Shown here: piece after piece, positions 49,629 to 63,764 of the stretch
How positions within the stretch are numbered: position 1 is the first letter of the stretch
How the letters are laid out: every line of letters begins with the position of its first letter
Assembly: GCA_026745465.1 (NCBI GenBank)
Contig: JACYXH010000205.1
Coordinates: 1,158,501-1,222,500 of the forward strand
Length of the DNA: 64,000 nt
Reading direction: 5' to 3'
DNA from: Lota lota
Lineage: Eukaryota; Chordata; Actinopteri; Gadiformes; Lotidae
Notes under the pieces: generated by a model
The model's database searches: none
Told to the model about the DNA's origin: nothing
Seen by the model: only the letters and a program-made list of their open reading frames with translations
Position numbers and translations under genes: made by a program

Positions 49629-51589
49629 TGTAACACACGAGACATGAATCAGAGGCTTTGCTTTTGGCCGTCGCCCATGTTGCGAGGGAAGCCATTGTTT
49701 TTCTTAGTCCAAACATGAGTTTATCCGAGCCTACGCAAGCCACGCATCACGCCACCAGCTCTCCGCCGCGTCTTCACCTTAAGTAGACGCTAGATTTGTG
49801 TTCTATGATGTACTTTGATCAGGTTTTTTATTATTAATTTTTTTGTATGAGACATTTGCCTCTCCCAAACCCGGTCTAATTGTAAAATATGTGTGTGTGT
49901 GTTTTTTTTCTCATTCAGATTCCAGGAAATGTTAACATAATTGCAAACGGTGCGCCAAAAATGCAAGAATGATAATTACTTTTATTCAAAGCAATGTAAT
50001 TTCACTCAGCCATGGAAAATGATTGCTTTGCTTCAAGGTAATGAGAATAAAAAGAATCCAACTAAATTGTTTGCATTGCACATATTGGGACACTTAGTTA
50101 CTGTGTGTGTGTGTGTATTTTTGCATTAGGTCAGCAGAAATGCTAGTGTTACATTTGTAATACTAAACACCTCAGATGAAGGTTGGCACACCAGTATAAA
50201 GTTTTATTACATATTGGCCTAAAATGTTAAAGCTTTCTGGATAATCACTTCCCCTGGACCCTGTGTCTGAGAAGCTGTTAGTTGTCGAGAATTGGTGCTA
50301 ATTAAACTATTAATTATTTCTGTAATGAGAGGAGAGTTAAAACTGTCTTAAGCACATCAAAGTACAACATGGGATTTCTGCACTTTGATGCCTGCAATGA
50401 AAAATATGCCTTGCTTTCGAAGTTCGGAACTATCGTAGATGCTGAAATATTTCATTAAAACAACAAAAGAAAAATAGTTTTCACACCCGATTTGCAGTGT
50501 GTGTTTGTTTGCTGTTCTCTTGATAACTCATAACATCAATGGCATGTTTTCAATAATAAGTCTGTGCCATTTAAGCATGAAGGCCCCTTTCTCAATTCCA
50601 TCTGAACAAAAATCCTATGAGATTATTTGTAAACTTCTTTGAAAGCCAGTGGAATAATGTTGAGCAAGAAAAAAAGACACATTTGACCTCGTATCCAAGT
50701 ACTGTCGCAGAATCTGAGGACTTGCAACAACACATAATGCCATAAGCATCTACAAATATGTGCACAACAAATACCACACTTACAAGCCGTTGGGCGTCTT
50801 GAACACAAGTTAAACATCGAACATGACCACTGCTGAGCCACGAGCGACGCGGTGTCGTGGTATCAATAGCATCTCACTTTATTAATCTCTTTGAACACAG
50901 GATAATGCCTTAAGCGGAGATGATGCTGTTTTTAAGCTGGAAAATCCACTTTCTTCTGCTCGTCTGAAGGAGCTGCAGTTGAAAGACTGCGTACTGCAGG
51001 CCAATCTTAACCCTTCTGACCCGGGGTTGGTTTGTTCTGAAATTCATAGAGTGAAATTCTTATAGGGCAGATGTTGATTCATCCTCAGGAGCAAAACAAG
51101 GAGGGTGTTTTTCAGTGCAGTGTGAATAACAACAACAATCCTATTAGCTTGTTGAAAGGCAAGCCTTGTGAGGATGTAGAGGAACATATGTTGTTGATAG
51201 CCAAGACATCCTTGTTATCACCTACTGTTATCGCCATCTTGAGCAGGATTAAACCAAATACCAGTGTGCTTTCTTAAAGAGGGTAAAGATTAAAAGATAA
51301 TAGTATGCCAGCATGTATCCCATAATGTAAGCGAGGAGAGTTGGTTCATGTCGGTTGTCCTTTTAATGAACAACAATTGTTCTACCTGGCTTGGCTACAT
51401 AATGCATAGATGTGGATACCATATTGCATTTGTTGTCATTATTAATGTGATGAGAGGGCGAGAACGAGAGAGAGAGAGAGACAGGGAAAGAGAGAGAGAG
51501 GGAGACAGGCGCTGTGGATGTTGACATATTTTTCTCGGCTGATTTAATAACCTGTTTAATTCTGGCGTGTCAGTGGCCCTCACAGGTGT

Positions 51590-51800
51590 TTTGCAGTTTT
51601 AATTAGTGTAATCATCACCACTGGAAAAGGCCACAGGGTTGTTTAATGGGTCGTGTTAGTCAAGATGCACAGAATTATAACACAAAAGACGCTGCAGCGT
51701 TTATTCCACGTGACAGTCTTTAAGTGATTATGGGTGTCACAGTTGATAATTGGACCAAAATGGATTCATCTGAAGGCAAATTAACCTCTGGTCAGAGAGG
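51590..51800. promoter_or_regulatory. Candidate conserved non-coding element
   Basis: TTTTAATTAGTGTAATCATC, CAGTTGATAATTGGACC and CTTTAAGTGATTATGGG lie in non-repetitive sequence after a GA-rich tract (about 51458-51502). Confidence 0.3.
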
Positions 51801-54379
51801 ATTAGTTTGACAGTGCTTGGGCGAGCACCGTTTACACTGCACTAGAGTGGTGGGCAATATTTTTGTACGGCGACAGCATTTTGTTCTGAAAAGTTCATAC
51901 ACCACTTAGTATGACTTACCAGGAACCTTTTGTTGTATATACGAGCAAAGCGTCAATGCAAATGTCATGAAATTGTCCTCCACAACAGAATCATTGGCAC
52001 TGAGTTCCTATGCCCAGGCCAGTTGAGCCCAGGTCAAAATGAATACTGTGTAATGAACTCATTTTCAACTTCAACTTCGTTCAAATTAGAATGAGGTCAT
52101 TCACACTACAATAACTCATTTGCTGAAAGATGTTTAAGTGCAATTTCTCATTAATATAAAAACAATCTTCTGTGTTACACTTACTGTATGGCAACTAAAT
52201 TGCCCACTAAATAAAAAAAAGTGCTTTGGGAGCATCAACTTTATCATGTAGTATAACTTTTATGAAAAATTAACTTTAAATTAATTTTTTGCTGTCATCA
52301 AGGATAATATAACACTTCTAAAGGACAAATATGCTGAGGGTGCAATCACTATGCCCAAGTCGCTCGATATGCAAACTGCTTATTGCATTTTATCTGCATG
52401 AAATATTAACTAACGTAATGAATATTTAATTTTTCTTTTATGGAACTATTTAACAATACCGGCGGAGGTAATGACATCTTAAGTGGTACTGCGCTCTACC
52501 TGGAAAGCAATAGAAGAAATCTAAATGGCATGCTGGACCACCGATGCAAAGAAGATATAGATCATTGCGTTATATGGGAAGGTATTCAAAGTAAAAAAGG
52601 GTCAAGAAAAATAAATAAACCCTTGCACGTATTATTTTATGGAAAAAAAGAACAACAATATAATGTGTTAGAATGGACATGCCACAAGTACATTCACCGT
52701 ACAAAGTAATTGTTTATAAACCTAGCATACACTGTTTGAATCCAAATAACCATTTGTTGCTGCAAAGACGGACCCATAAAAAATGGTTTTGTCAGTATTA
52801 AGTAAGAGGTGAATAATAAGGAGGTTGAGTTAGTACACACATTCATAATGAAGGCCTACTTATACATAGGCTAACCGGTATAAACAACATTATACCCTAT
52901 TTAAAAAAAAAAAGCTTTCCCCAATAGCCAGGTCCAAGAAGGAAATGATAACAAGCTCATGACCAGACCTAATGTTGTCCGGCCCACAATAATACCATAG
53001 TTATGCATATAAGACTCTTTGAAAAGGTATCATACCGCTTAAGTTATCGGACGAATACACATGCTGATGATGTGTGAAATATACTACTATGTACGTAATA
53101 ATACAGAGCTACGGCTAGCAATGTGAGTTGTGAAAATGTAATGCAGATGTTTCAATCGTGTGCACTTTCTTCTTGGTAGCCTTGCGGCCGGCTTGTGTTG
53201 TTCTAAGAGGTAATTTGTCATGTTGGAGGCTCGTAGCTGTGCAATAGGCCTGATGAGCATGGAACCAATTTGTCTCCAAACCCCAAGGAGCTCCGAACTC
53301 TCCAAAGTAATTCCCTAAACTCAGAGTTCTCAAAACCTTGTCTCGACACAAACAATGGACATGCTTTGTAAAAAAATAAATAAAGTCACTCTAAAAACCG
53401 CTGCCAAGTGTAATTTATCATTAGAATGACAATAGAACGCTTAACACTACTTAAATTATTTCTGGGCTCTATCTGCGTCGTGACGGCCTTTGTGTTGTGA
53501 CAAGCCTTAGCCATGATGGTTAACGTGCCTCTTATCAGGAGCAAGAGTGTTGGGGAAGTGGTGTGGCGTCATTGGAGCAACTTTGTTTCCAAGATGACAT
53601 TAGTGTTGTGCTCTGGACCTGAAAAAGCATCAACTCTGCTAATGCCCTCGCTGGGGTCTCCCCCTCCCCTTTCCATTGGTCAAATGGGCTTATGCTATTG
53701 CTGGTAGCATGCGTGGCACACAAAAAAAAACATGAAAACCCATGAGGTAGTAAGAAAGAAAAGTTTATCAAGGAACAACCATTAACACAAATGAATGCAA
53801 TTGCATTCATGCGGCAAAAGTCATAACCAGTAGGCATTGGTAAAGTGAGGCTATTGTTTATTGGGAAAACGTCTCCAGCTCTCCCATAAGCTTAACCCTA
53901 GCTTGAGTTTGGGGATCTATATTGGATGACCTCAAGGATTGAAGAGGTCAAATAGAAGTGTAGTACTTAAGATATATAACCTGGAACCAAGTCGATCAGG
54001 CAGGGAGCAGGTATTTTAGAGCTTAGTTTAAACAAACGGAAATCCTCACATACACATCAATACATTAACTGCAGCCATACACATCCATTGCAAAAGTGCA
54101 ACATTAAAATTTTATTTTAAAACATAGATTTTCATATGGTTTTTTAAAACATGCATTTTAACAAGCCAACTACCTATTTTATTTTTTGAGGGGTGGGTAT
54201 GGGGGTGTGTGTGGGATATGGGGCCTATTAACAAAACAATTAGCTATTAGTATTCATATGTACAGCAACAATAAATAGTCTCCAGTGGTCATTCAATTAA
54301 AACCAAACAGGAACTTCAATCCAGAAGGTCGGCCATCATCACATCAACAGTGTTCCTTCCCTCCCAGACGGCTACTTTC

Positions 54380-54680
54380 CTTTCCGCTGGAGCCCTGCTA
54401 CATACGTCCAACGATAACTGACCTAATGAGATTTGCCATTAAGGAAGAATGAATGAAAAGGGGGAGCCCAGCCATCTGTGCGTAGCTCTGTACCACGGTA
54501 AAGAGCTGAATGCTATCAAGCCGCAATTCAATTGTCGAATTATATCCCCTTTGTGGTGGAGGGAGCATTGAGTGCCGCGCACTATATTCATTTCAAACGG
54601 CCTCAATTTAATTAGTTCTCATATGTTGAAAAATTCATGAATTTGTCTGCAATTCCCTCTCCTATTGTGATTTAAGCAGC
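54380..54680. promoter_or_regulatory. Candidate conserved non-coding element
   Basis: Contains TGACCTAATGAGATTTGCC, GCCGCAATTCAATTGTCG, CTCAATTTAATTAGTTC and ATTCATGAATTTG with no frame or repeat. Confidence 0.35.
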
Positions 54681-57099
54681 GGCGTAAAGGCATTCCTGCA
54701 GTGCTGGAGAGGCGGGGAACCAAATAGGCCCCCCACAACAACAAAAAAGAGAAAAGAAACTACTGTTTATGTAAATAGACACCGCATGTTTACTTTGTGG
54801 GGGAAGTGAGGGCCCTGAACAGAGAGCCGTAAGCCGAGCGGGGCCCTGCCAAAGGGGGCCGCTCTCCATCAACTTCAGCCTTATTAAACTGATTACAAAC
54901 TCCAGCTAATTAATCAGAGACAGTGCCCTTTCTTGTCATGCAAGGCAGGGACTCCTCTACGTGTCTCTCCGAGTTCTCTTTAACCGTAGACCCCTGCCAC
55001 CCTCCCCCCCACCCCCCCTCCCCTCTCTCTCTCCATCCCCCCGCCCTCCATCCCTTTCTTTCTAGTTTTTTTTCCCGGTCTCCAGCTTTGATTGAAGTGG
55101 AGGGAATGGTAATTTCCATGCATCATCTGGGCTACCAGGATGGGAGGACAAGTAGTAATTACCTTAAACAAACAAGGCCAAGATTGCCAAAGAAGGTAGC
55201 TCTTTATTCAAGCTGAGGTGGAATCTGGAAAAGCACGAGTGCATAGAGCATAGTCCTTTAAAAAACAAAAACAAAAATTGTATCGTGCGTCGTGTGTTGT
55301 ATGTGTTTGTTTGTTTACGATGTATAGCAGCTTGTTAAGAGCTATGTTTTTCAAGGAACGACTATAGGATTTGACTGTGGCAGGGGAGGCTGTTGAAGTG
55401 CATACGTGCATTGTTAAATGTCATATTTATCTCGTATTTTGCATAATTTATTCTTACCCCATTTAATAAAGTAAAACATTAAAACATACAAAATAAACAT
55501 TATATACTCAGCTATGTCATTCCACTGTGACATTGGGAATCTTTGAGAGATACTGGGTCTACAAAAAAACATGTATTTACATTTACCATTGCAATACCAC
55601 ATCTCAGGGAACAGGCCGGGAGGAGCACAAATAACCAATAAGAGTTAAGTTTCAGTGAAAATAAAAATATCTCTTTTGTGTGCCATGTTTACAACCCCAG
55701 ATCCCGGTTCCCTCAACTCACATGTCCTGCTGCTTTAGCGTGATTGTGTTGTCTTTGTCTTAGCCGATGCACTCGCCACTACCTCTGGAGAGGCTAATGC
55801 AGGCCCCTCTTTCCTCTGCTGCAATCAAATGCCAAGTGTGACTGGTGCCCCTATTGCTCCTAATTAATGCATGATTAAACAGTGAAATCAGGGATTCTAC
55901 CAGCTGGATTTTCTTCTCTCTCTTCTTCCAAGGAGGAAGAGGAAATTAATCCCCTTTGGATCTTTCAGAATCATTTAAGGATTCTCCTTGTTCTGTTTAT
56001 CAAATAAACCAAGTAATTAGAGACTTTAGATAAGTAGGCTAAATTGATGCCTGCCCTATGTGTCGCCAAGCTAGTGAGAGCTGATAGAGGAAGCGGTGGT
56101 GGTGGTGGTAATGTGCAGCATTATACTTGTTCAATAACAATGCCCTTTGTGTTCGCTAGTCTTGTAATTACGCTGGGGAGCATCCTTGACCTTGGTAAGC
56201 AGTGTCTATCAGACTCCTGGATCAATGTCTTCTATGTCTACATGCACAGAAATGCATCACCCGGGAATTTACCACAACTCCCTTTCTTCTAATGCGGGAA
56301 ATAAAGGAACCACGTTTCAGTCAATGCGCCCTCGATGTTTGACAACTGCTGTGCACAATCGTATACACTGACCTTGAGAATTGAGAGATAAACTGTGTTA
56401 AATACAATTAAAGGATCCTCAATATGCGTAGATGGGTTGGACTGGAGACTAGTTATACACACATATTGAGATACCAGTGTAGAGGAAGAGGTAGAACTAG
56501 TGTTTTTTCCATTTGAGCTGGATGACTGGGAGCCATGTTGGAGACGTAGTTCATTTAGCCTTTCACCCCTGCCGCTGTGTATCTACGATGAAATGCTCTG
56601 CTGGAATTCCCTTTGCTCACATTGCAAATGGGTCAGGGATTTCTGGGCTTGCGTCAGTCTTTCTAACCAAACACCTGCAGCGGTTGCCAGTACAATACTA
56701 CGACCTGAAACAGATACTTTGAAGCTCAGCAGCCCTCGTCGCTTTAATTGTCTTCATCCCATCCAGATGAAAGGTGTATTGTTAGCAGTTGGTATAGCTG
56801 AGTACAGGTTGAGAGTAGAATGAGAATATGGAATTGCATTACTGTATTTTTTTAATGATATTTTTAGATTACGTTAGATTGTTATTCTACTTCAGTTATA
56901 ATCACCTACTTGTAGACTCCCATCCAACTCTTTTCTACCTCAATTAAACACCGTTATATCCTCCAATTAGGAGCACATTTTTAGCTCTCTCTCCTCTTTA
57001 ATATTCACCCCTCTTTTCTTCCTCGGCACACTCCCTGTCTTGCTGCTTGTATTATTTTGTATTTTTCCCGTATTTTTTTTGGGTGGTGAGCCTAGCACA

Positions 57100-57450
57100 G
57101 AGCTTTCCTCTAATTAGATCTTATGGAATTAGGGTGTGGATTAGGTGAGGCAGCGGGTGCCAGTTCCTCTGACCATGGTAGCTATTTCAAGTCACCATTT
57201 CAAAGTTGTGTGCCTAATGCCTTTTTTCTCCCCTCACGTCCCCTCCTTGTTGTGCATTATAACACAGCTGCAGAAGAGTGACAAACACTGCTAATCTCCT
57301 GTTTGCTGGCAGTACATTACAAAGGGGGTAAAGCAGGATTTTTTTTCTCTTAGCTGTAAACACTTAAAATTCAGCATTGTCCATTACCTCTTAAACATCG
57401 CTGATAACAAGCATCATTAATTAAACTGTGGGAGTAAGTGGGGTTACATA
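57100..57450. promoter_or_regulatory. Candidate conserved non-coding element
   Basis: CTCTAATTAGATCTTATGG, GGAATTAGGGTGTGGATTAG, CTGCTAATCTCC and CATTAATTAAACTG occur in non-coding sequence with balanced composition. Confidence 0.3.
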
Positions 57451-58310
57451 AATTGAAATTAATATTCGTCTGCAAAACCGAAATAGAATGCACGTTGAAT
57501 CCTCTATGTTTCTAGATTATAAAGGTTTGGCTTCTGTTGGCAGGGAATGGCTCTACCAATCACAGGGTTAGGTTTAGGCATGGAGTGTTCTTTTAATTTG
57601 TTTCCCACATTCCCACATTTTTCCCAGAAAAAAATAATCAAGTAGGCATTTAATTACTTGAAGAAAATAAATCACTCAGTACAGCTATTGTCCTGCTGCC
57701 AGGTCTATCAAGCACACACACGGTAAATAACACTTGTACTTTTCTTCACTTTAAAAAAGCCCCAAACTTTTAAGGCAATTTTATTCAGACTCAAGACTTA
57801 TATAGTACTGAATATATTCTATGCTGAATTTTCTTAGAGCAAATGTCGTCAATTAATCTCCATGGAAAGGACCATCCTGAATGAATAAGTATATTAAATG
57901 TTGATGGATAATACCGGTAAATAACAATCACTTTGGTGTTTATAATACGATTGTCTTCGGAGGTGTGTAATGGCGCGATCGTAACCACCAATTTGGTGTA
58001 ATCTGTTATTATAATAAAAGCCTCCTAATGCTGGTGTCTAAGTGTCTAATCTATGACACAAATCAAGTATAGCATGTTGTGTTTAGATTGTTGACATTAC
58101 ATGTGACACCGGTAAACTCACGGGGGACGTCGGCATGCCTGACTGAAGACATCAACTGTTAGCTCCGTTGTCATGGCGACTCAGGCTCAGGCATGCCCAT
58201 CAACATCTGGCAAGAGGCAGGTTTTCTCGATCCAAATGCTTCGTATAATTGAATTAATTATATTCCTTTTGACAGGAAATTTCAGTGTCAAAGATTAGTG
58301 GAGATGTATA

Positions 58311-58312
<2 letters not shown>

Positions 58313-58366
<54 letters not shown>
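58313..58366. repeat. (TA)n microsatellite
   Basis: About 27 TA units, the only long TA run in the window. Confidence 0.97.
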
Positions 58367-58369
<3 letters not shown>

Positions 58370-58576
58370 CCTACCCAGCACGCAAATCTACCTACCGATT
58401 TCCATTTCTTCCATTTCAATCCAGTGATCAGCTTATTGGACAGTTACGAGCTATACAAAGGTATTCTCTTTGTTTTATTAGTTACGGTTAAGTTCAGCAT
58501 AGAGTGTGTCAATGTAAAACTGTGGCAATCCTTATTTTATTCCACGAATAAACAATTGCCACGTACGCACTGTTTA

Positions 58577-58767
58577 CCCCCCCCCCCCCCCCCCCCCGTA
58601 GGGGAAATACCAGCGCCCCTGACAAAGACTGATTATAATACATTAAAATAATCCAACCAACTCTTAGCATTTTAATTCAGACGTCAACATCAGCTCAATG
58701 AGGTGGGGGGTGAGGTTGGAGTGTGTGTGTGTGTGTTTGTGGGGGGTGGGGGGGGGGGGGGGGGGGG
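58577..58767. repeat. Opposed poly(C) and poly(G) tracts
   Basis: C21 at 58577-58597 is followed 144 bp later by a G-rich run, 58741-58767, preceded by a short TG run. The two runs are complementary, so they could pair in single-stranded form. Confidence 0.9.
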
Positions 58768-59659
58768 CGTTGTTGGTGGTTGATAAACCTGACAAAAGTC
58801 ACAGTTGAAAACCATATGGTGTGGAGTTAATTGGCGCATGCAGGCCCAGGCTTGAGTGAACATGGATACATGGATGCCTCTTCTGGGTGGGCAGGGGCTG
58901 CTGGGTGGGGGAAGGTTGAGGCGGGAGGTGGGGTCACCCTGCGCATCATTTCAGGCAGGTTGTCATCTGCTCATCTGCTGCCGGATGTTTTTGGTGTGTG
59001 TGTGTGTGTGTGTGTGAGGAAGGCGGGATGTTTAATGTCTCATAAACGTTCGTGACCTCAGCGTAATCCATCTCCCTTTTCCTCACACCGAATACCAACC
59101 CTCCTTAATGTTGGCCATTAGGCGGAGACTAAAGTACACTTCGGTAAACTTTGTAACGTGTGCATGCAAGACAGTGACGCAGAGGGTGTGTGTGTGTGTG
59201 TGTGTGGGGGGGGGGGGGGATCTTGGATGAGTTGACAGATTTGCAGAGGCCTCAGATAAGAAAAAAGTAAACATAAACGGTGACATATTTCCCTCCCAAA
59301 AGGTGCTGTACATCACTGTTGAGGTCCCTGATTCATTAGGACTGAGGTCTCAGGTACCAGGGGACTCCTGGTGTTCTGCTTAGCCCTCTAAAGTTGTTCA
59401 ATCAAACACTTAATTTGTTTATATAAATGTTCTGTTCATTATTGTCCTATTTGTATTTCGAATATATATTTGTTTTTCTTTACTCATCGGAAAAACCCTT
59501 TTCCTATTGCCAGCTCCCCTTCTTCTTAGCTCTACACTCTGAAGAGTCTGAATTGTCCTGGGAATTTCTATTAAAGGCGTTTGAGTCTAAATCAGCATGC
59601 AAATAAATGACAGACTCCTGGGAAATCAACGCAACAAGCAGATACATGTTTAAACTCTG

Positions 59660-59668
59660 GAGAGAGAG

Positions 59669-59705
<37 letters not shown>
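59660..59705. repeat. (GA)n microsatellite
   Basis: AG dinucleotide run with one C interruption near 59671. Confidence 0.95.
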
Positions 59706-59706
<1 letters not shown>

Positions 59707-59839
59707 GAGTGTGCAGAGTGTGCACTCGTTTGAGCTGAAGAGGGCTTCCCATCCCAAAATATACAGATGTGACGGGGGAGCGTTTTACTCGGTGGGGGCT
59801 CAGGCCTCCCTAAAGAAGTAATGAAGCAATTAGACGGAC

Positions 59840-60020
59840 CATTATGAACACCTGTGACGCTGATTGGCACTCCTTCTGGCCTACTCTAAAGACGCCTTAA
59901 TGTTGCCGAGTGGAACCTCTAACAAGGCCCCGTAATGACGACAAAGGCCAAAACACGGCGATTGATGCACACATGCACTCGCATGGAGGAACTCACAGGA
60001 GGTTCGCATTAGGGAAGACT
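59840..60020. promoter_or_regulatory. Candidate conserved non-coding element
   Basis: Includes ACACCTGTGACGCTGATTGG, GACGCCTTAATGTTGCC and CCCCGTAATGACGAC. Non-repetitive and without frame. Confidence 0.3.
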
Positions 60021-61009
60021 GAGGGTTGCGTCATGTATTATTGAAAACCAGCCCTTGTGTAAACACAGCAGGCAATAAATTGGGGTTGGGGTGGAGGTGG
60101 GGAGACAGGGGTGGCGGGGGATGGTCCTCAATTTTTCGGATTCATTAAGGTTAATGCAGATTTAATTAGCACTTGATTCGAAGCCTATTAAAAGCCATGT
60201 AGGTCTATGTACGTATTTTTTCGTGCGGACCAGCACACAACATCATGTGGATTTAATGCGATAAAAGGCCCAAGTTGGAGTTCCCTGTTCCCTACTGGTT
60301 AATTCCCAGAATAAGGGATGCTTCTCTTCTGTTTATTTACACAACTGCTTTGAGTCAGATAAAGACAGTCTAGTGAATAGAGAGCATTGGTTGCATGGAT
60401 TACATCACCCACTGGACAAACCAGTGAAATGGTGATTTGAAGCTCATTAAAAATCATACAAACAATTTCAGAATAAAGAGCTGAGGATTCATCCATTGGA
60501 CACCTAATGCATCTACAACTGTGTATACTGTGAGACGAGTGAATGTGAAGGGTTTTTATGCTAGATAGATTGAATGCATTAAAATGTTAACCATGCAGGT
60601 TACATTCAAATTACACATGATAGGAGAGGACATGTCAATACCATGACCAAGAAATATCCAATAGCTTGTTGAACATGGATGATTACGTTCAAGGATTTTA
60701 CAAAGATTTAAAAAGCTGGGGATGGGGGGTGAACGAAGAGAAGAAATAGGAAAAAAGAGAGAAAGAAAGGTGGAGATGTGAGGTGCTGACAGCAGGAGTC
60801 ACAACACACTCTCAGATGCCCCGACCGAGGTCTCTCTACATGGCACGCTTCACCGTACTCAGATGAACTGTCAACACACCTTGTTTTACATTGTCACCGT
60901 GGGGATGGAGAGAGAGATAGGGAGATGGAGAGAGACGGAGCGGAGAGGGGAGGAGGGGACGGGGGTGGGGGGGTATGAAAGTGGTGCAGGGAGAAGGTTA
61001 GGTGGCAGG

Positions 61010-61260
61010 TGGAGCTGCTTTGGCCCGCAGGTTCTTTGAGCGGTTGGACCGGATGGCTCCTCCGTGGATTTATGCATGTCTGTAAATTGCCACCAGAAGC
61101 GAATAAAATGGTCCCATCTGTAACAGGCCGACGCGCCGGGCCCACTTCAGAGATTCAAGATCAATTTGGCGCATTTATTTCTCAGAGAGCAGCAGCACAC
61201 AATGGGAGTTTGCAGAAGATCAGTTTTCAATTGGATGATGGTGTTGTGAAATGAAGGGGT
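61010..61260. promoter_or_regulatory. Candidate conserved non-coding element
   Basis: Moderately CpG-rich with GATTTATGCATGTCTGTAAA, CGACGCGCCGGGCCCAC and ATCAATTTGGCGCATTTA. An open frame of about 80 codons crosses it (61009-61254), but it lacks splice sites or family resemblance. Confidence 0.35.
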
Positions 61261-61781
61261 GGATCTAGGGGGCAGTGCTTTCACACGTACTCAGAGCCCC
61301 ATATTTGTGTAACATGAACCACGTAGAGGGCTGCAGTCTCAACACCAGCATGACCTTTATTCCTCTTTTTTTTTTACTTACAACAAATTCACATTATGTT
61401 GTGAATTGTATATATATAGGTCTGTTTGACACTATTTGGTGTTTCAGTAACTCAACATTTACAGTATAATCACACCATTTCACTTGAATGTATAACAATA
61501 TCCACAGTCTATACTGTGAACTATGTGACATTTTAAGCAAAACTGTAGGTCACAAGTCTATGAATTTGTATATTTTTGTTTTTAAACATTAGTTCCTCCT
61601 GTGCTCTGTCTATCAGTTCATAAAACAAGCGTACTGCATCAGCGAGTCTACTGTCTTTCTCTGCATCCACAAACGGAGCTAGCAGCAGCTGTAACATCTT
61701 CAGTCTTCACAAGGAGTGGCATGGTCTGTTGCTGCTGCTGAACGTAGCTGTCGTCCCCACTCTCTCCTTAACCCAGTTCGG

Positions 61782-61795
61782 CCACTAGATGGGGT
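61782..61795 (+). promoter_or_regulatory. Weaker CTCF-like motif
   Basis: CCACTAGATGGGGT keeps the CCACTAG-TGG core but not the final GCAG. It lies at the right edge of the non-coding block, before the AT-rich terminal segment. Confidence 0.3.
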
Positions 61796-63619
61796 ATGAT
61801 AACCGCACAGAGCCACTCGCCGCTCGGACTCTGTGGGAGCCGGTAGTATGATAGAGACAGTCTGTCGTGCGGACTAAAGGGATGCAGCAGACAAATACAG
61901 CTCTGAGTGCTGAGTTGTCCATAGGCGTTCAAGGTATAGATTTGGTCGTTTTGTTTGAAAATCATGTGGACCTGATTTGTATCATGTTTTGTATTAAGCC
62001 ACTTTTATTTGTTTGCTCTTTAATTAATTCACAGAATGGCTGTCACTTTAAGCATGGGTATAGTTTTAATATAGATTATTGTTTGTGTTGATTTGGTTGA
62101 GTTTGTTTACATGACTTGATTTTGGTCATTATCTTGTTGCTATGTTAAGGTGTCAGTTCTACTCATCCAATTACCTGAAGAATTTCACCCAACGGAAAAT
62201 ATAATGATACATTTTATTTAATAGTGTTGCAAAGAAAATAATTGATCGAGTTAAAATGTTTAGTTGCTGTAGCAACTATTTGATTATTAAAACAGCTCAC
62301 AGTTTAGCCTTTAGGCCTAGGTCATGAATAAACTAAAACTGAACATTGCAAAGTTGTACTCAAGTAAACCTTATGGGCCTGATCATCTTTATTATCGAAA
62401 ATATTTCTCACTTTCTACTTGTGTAGTGTGGTTCCCTTTTTCTGATCAGGCTCCACTTGACTTGCAAATGAAATCTTGCCAAGCTGTTAATGAATAGATA
62501 TGCCTTTAAGTTTACATAACTGCATGCAACAGTTTACTTTACTTAACAGATTGAGGTGAATATACCACCACTAACACTTGCCCATTTAGCTGTTACAGTT
62601 TAACTCAAATCTCTTTTTTTCTCAGCAAATGCAGTGTTCAACTTTGACATCCAGAAAATGTTTTCTCTTTACATTGGACATAGCCGTAAAAGATTGTGCT
62701 TACTTTAGCCTACCTGACTTTGAGATGGAGTAGAAATGCATTAAGTGAAAGTAACTGAAGACAAACCATGTTTTCTTTAGCACAGAAATAACTGTATATT
62801 TATCTTGTAAAATATTTGTGTTAAACATTAGTGGCTTTTTACCTAATTATATATGTTAAATTAACCAACAATTCTATTGTTGTTATATTGTGGCTTGCTT
62901 TTCTTACATATGATAACTTATATGCACTATAGTGTTAAATATAATTTTGCTAATTGACAGTGAATTTAGATATGCTAGTGTGTATTATTTGTATTTGTTT
63001 GTTGTATTATCCTGCTATGCAACACTACAAAAAAGTGTAACATTGTAGGCTACATTTTACTGCACATGTAAAATAGTTTTAAGCACATACTTTCAAAATA
63101 AGTGTTAAACCTGTTAAATCAAATGAACAATATCCTGTTACTTTTTATCAAAAGTGTTTTCTAATTCTTAAGGTGCTGACCGTATAACGTAAAACTAACC
63201 TTTACTCCTTATTTATTCATCCAATTGCCCCCCCCGCCCCCTCAAATGAGATTGTAATCATGTCTATTGAAGGACTACATCATTAATTTACTTAATTTAC
63301 TGCAAAATAGTATAATAATAATATAAATAGTGTAAATAGAATACATTGATGTAGACTTCCTAAAACAATGACCATAAATATGTACAATTAAAAGTTGCAT
63401 TTATTTTACAAATTTGACCAATCTTGGATTATGTGTACAATTGTTTTAAATTAGCATTCAATTGCTGCAGTTTAAGTCAATAAAATAGAGCTTGGCGCAT
63501 TTAAGATAAATAGACCTTTCATGCTTTGAGGACCGAGCTATGTATCGTTTCTCTATTCACTCATGTTTTTACTGTCCTTTGTGAGTTAGTGAATGTGTGC
63601 GTGAGTTATAAGCAGTGAT

Positions 63620-63718
63620 GTATGTGTGTGTGTGTGTGTGTGCGCAGGGGTGTATGTGTGTGTGTAAAGGAGTGTGTGTGTGTGTTGTGTGTGTGTATGT
63701 CTGAGTGTAAAGGAGTGT

Positions 63719-63762
<44 letters not shown>
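63620..63762. repeat. Imperfect (TG)n tract
   Basis: TG-rich block with repeated GTAAAGGAGTGTGTG phrases, ending in a long pure TG run. Confidence 0.95.

Positions 63763-63764
<2 letters not shown>

Noticed and set aside
52440-52709. Plus-strand open frame of about 89 codons
   Set aside because: No recognisable family, no splice context and AT-rich codon use like its surroundings. Treated as chance.
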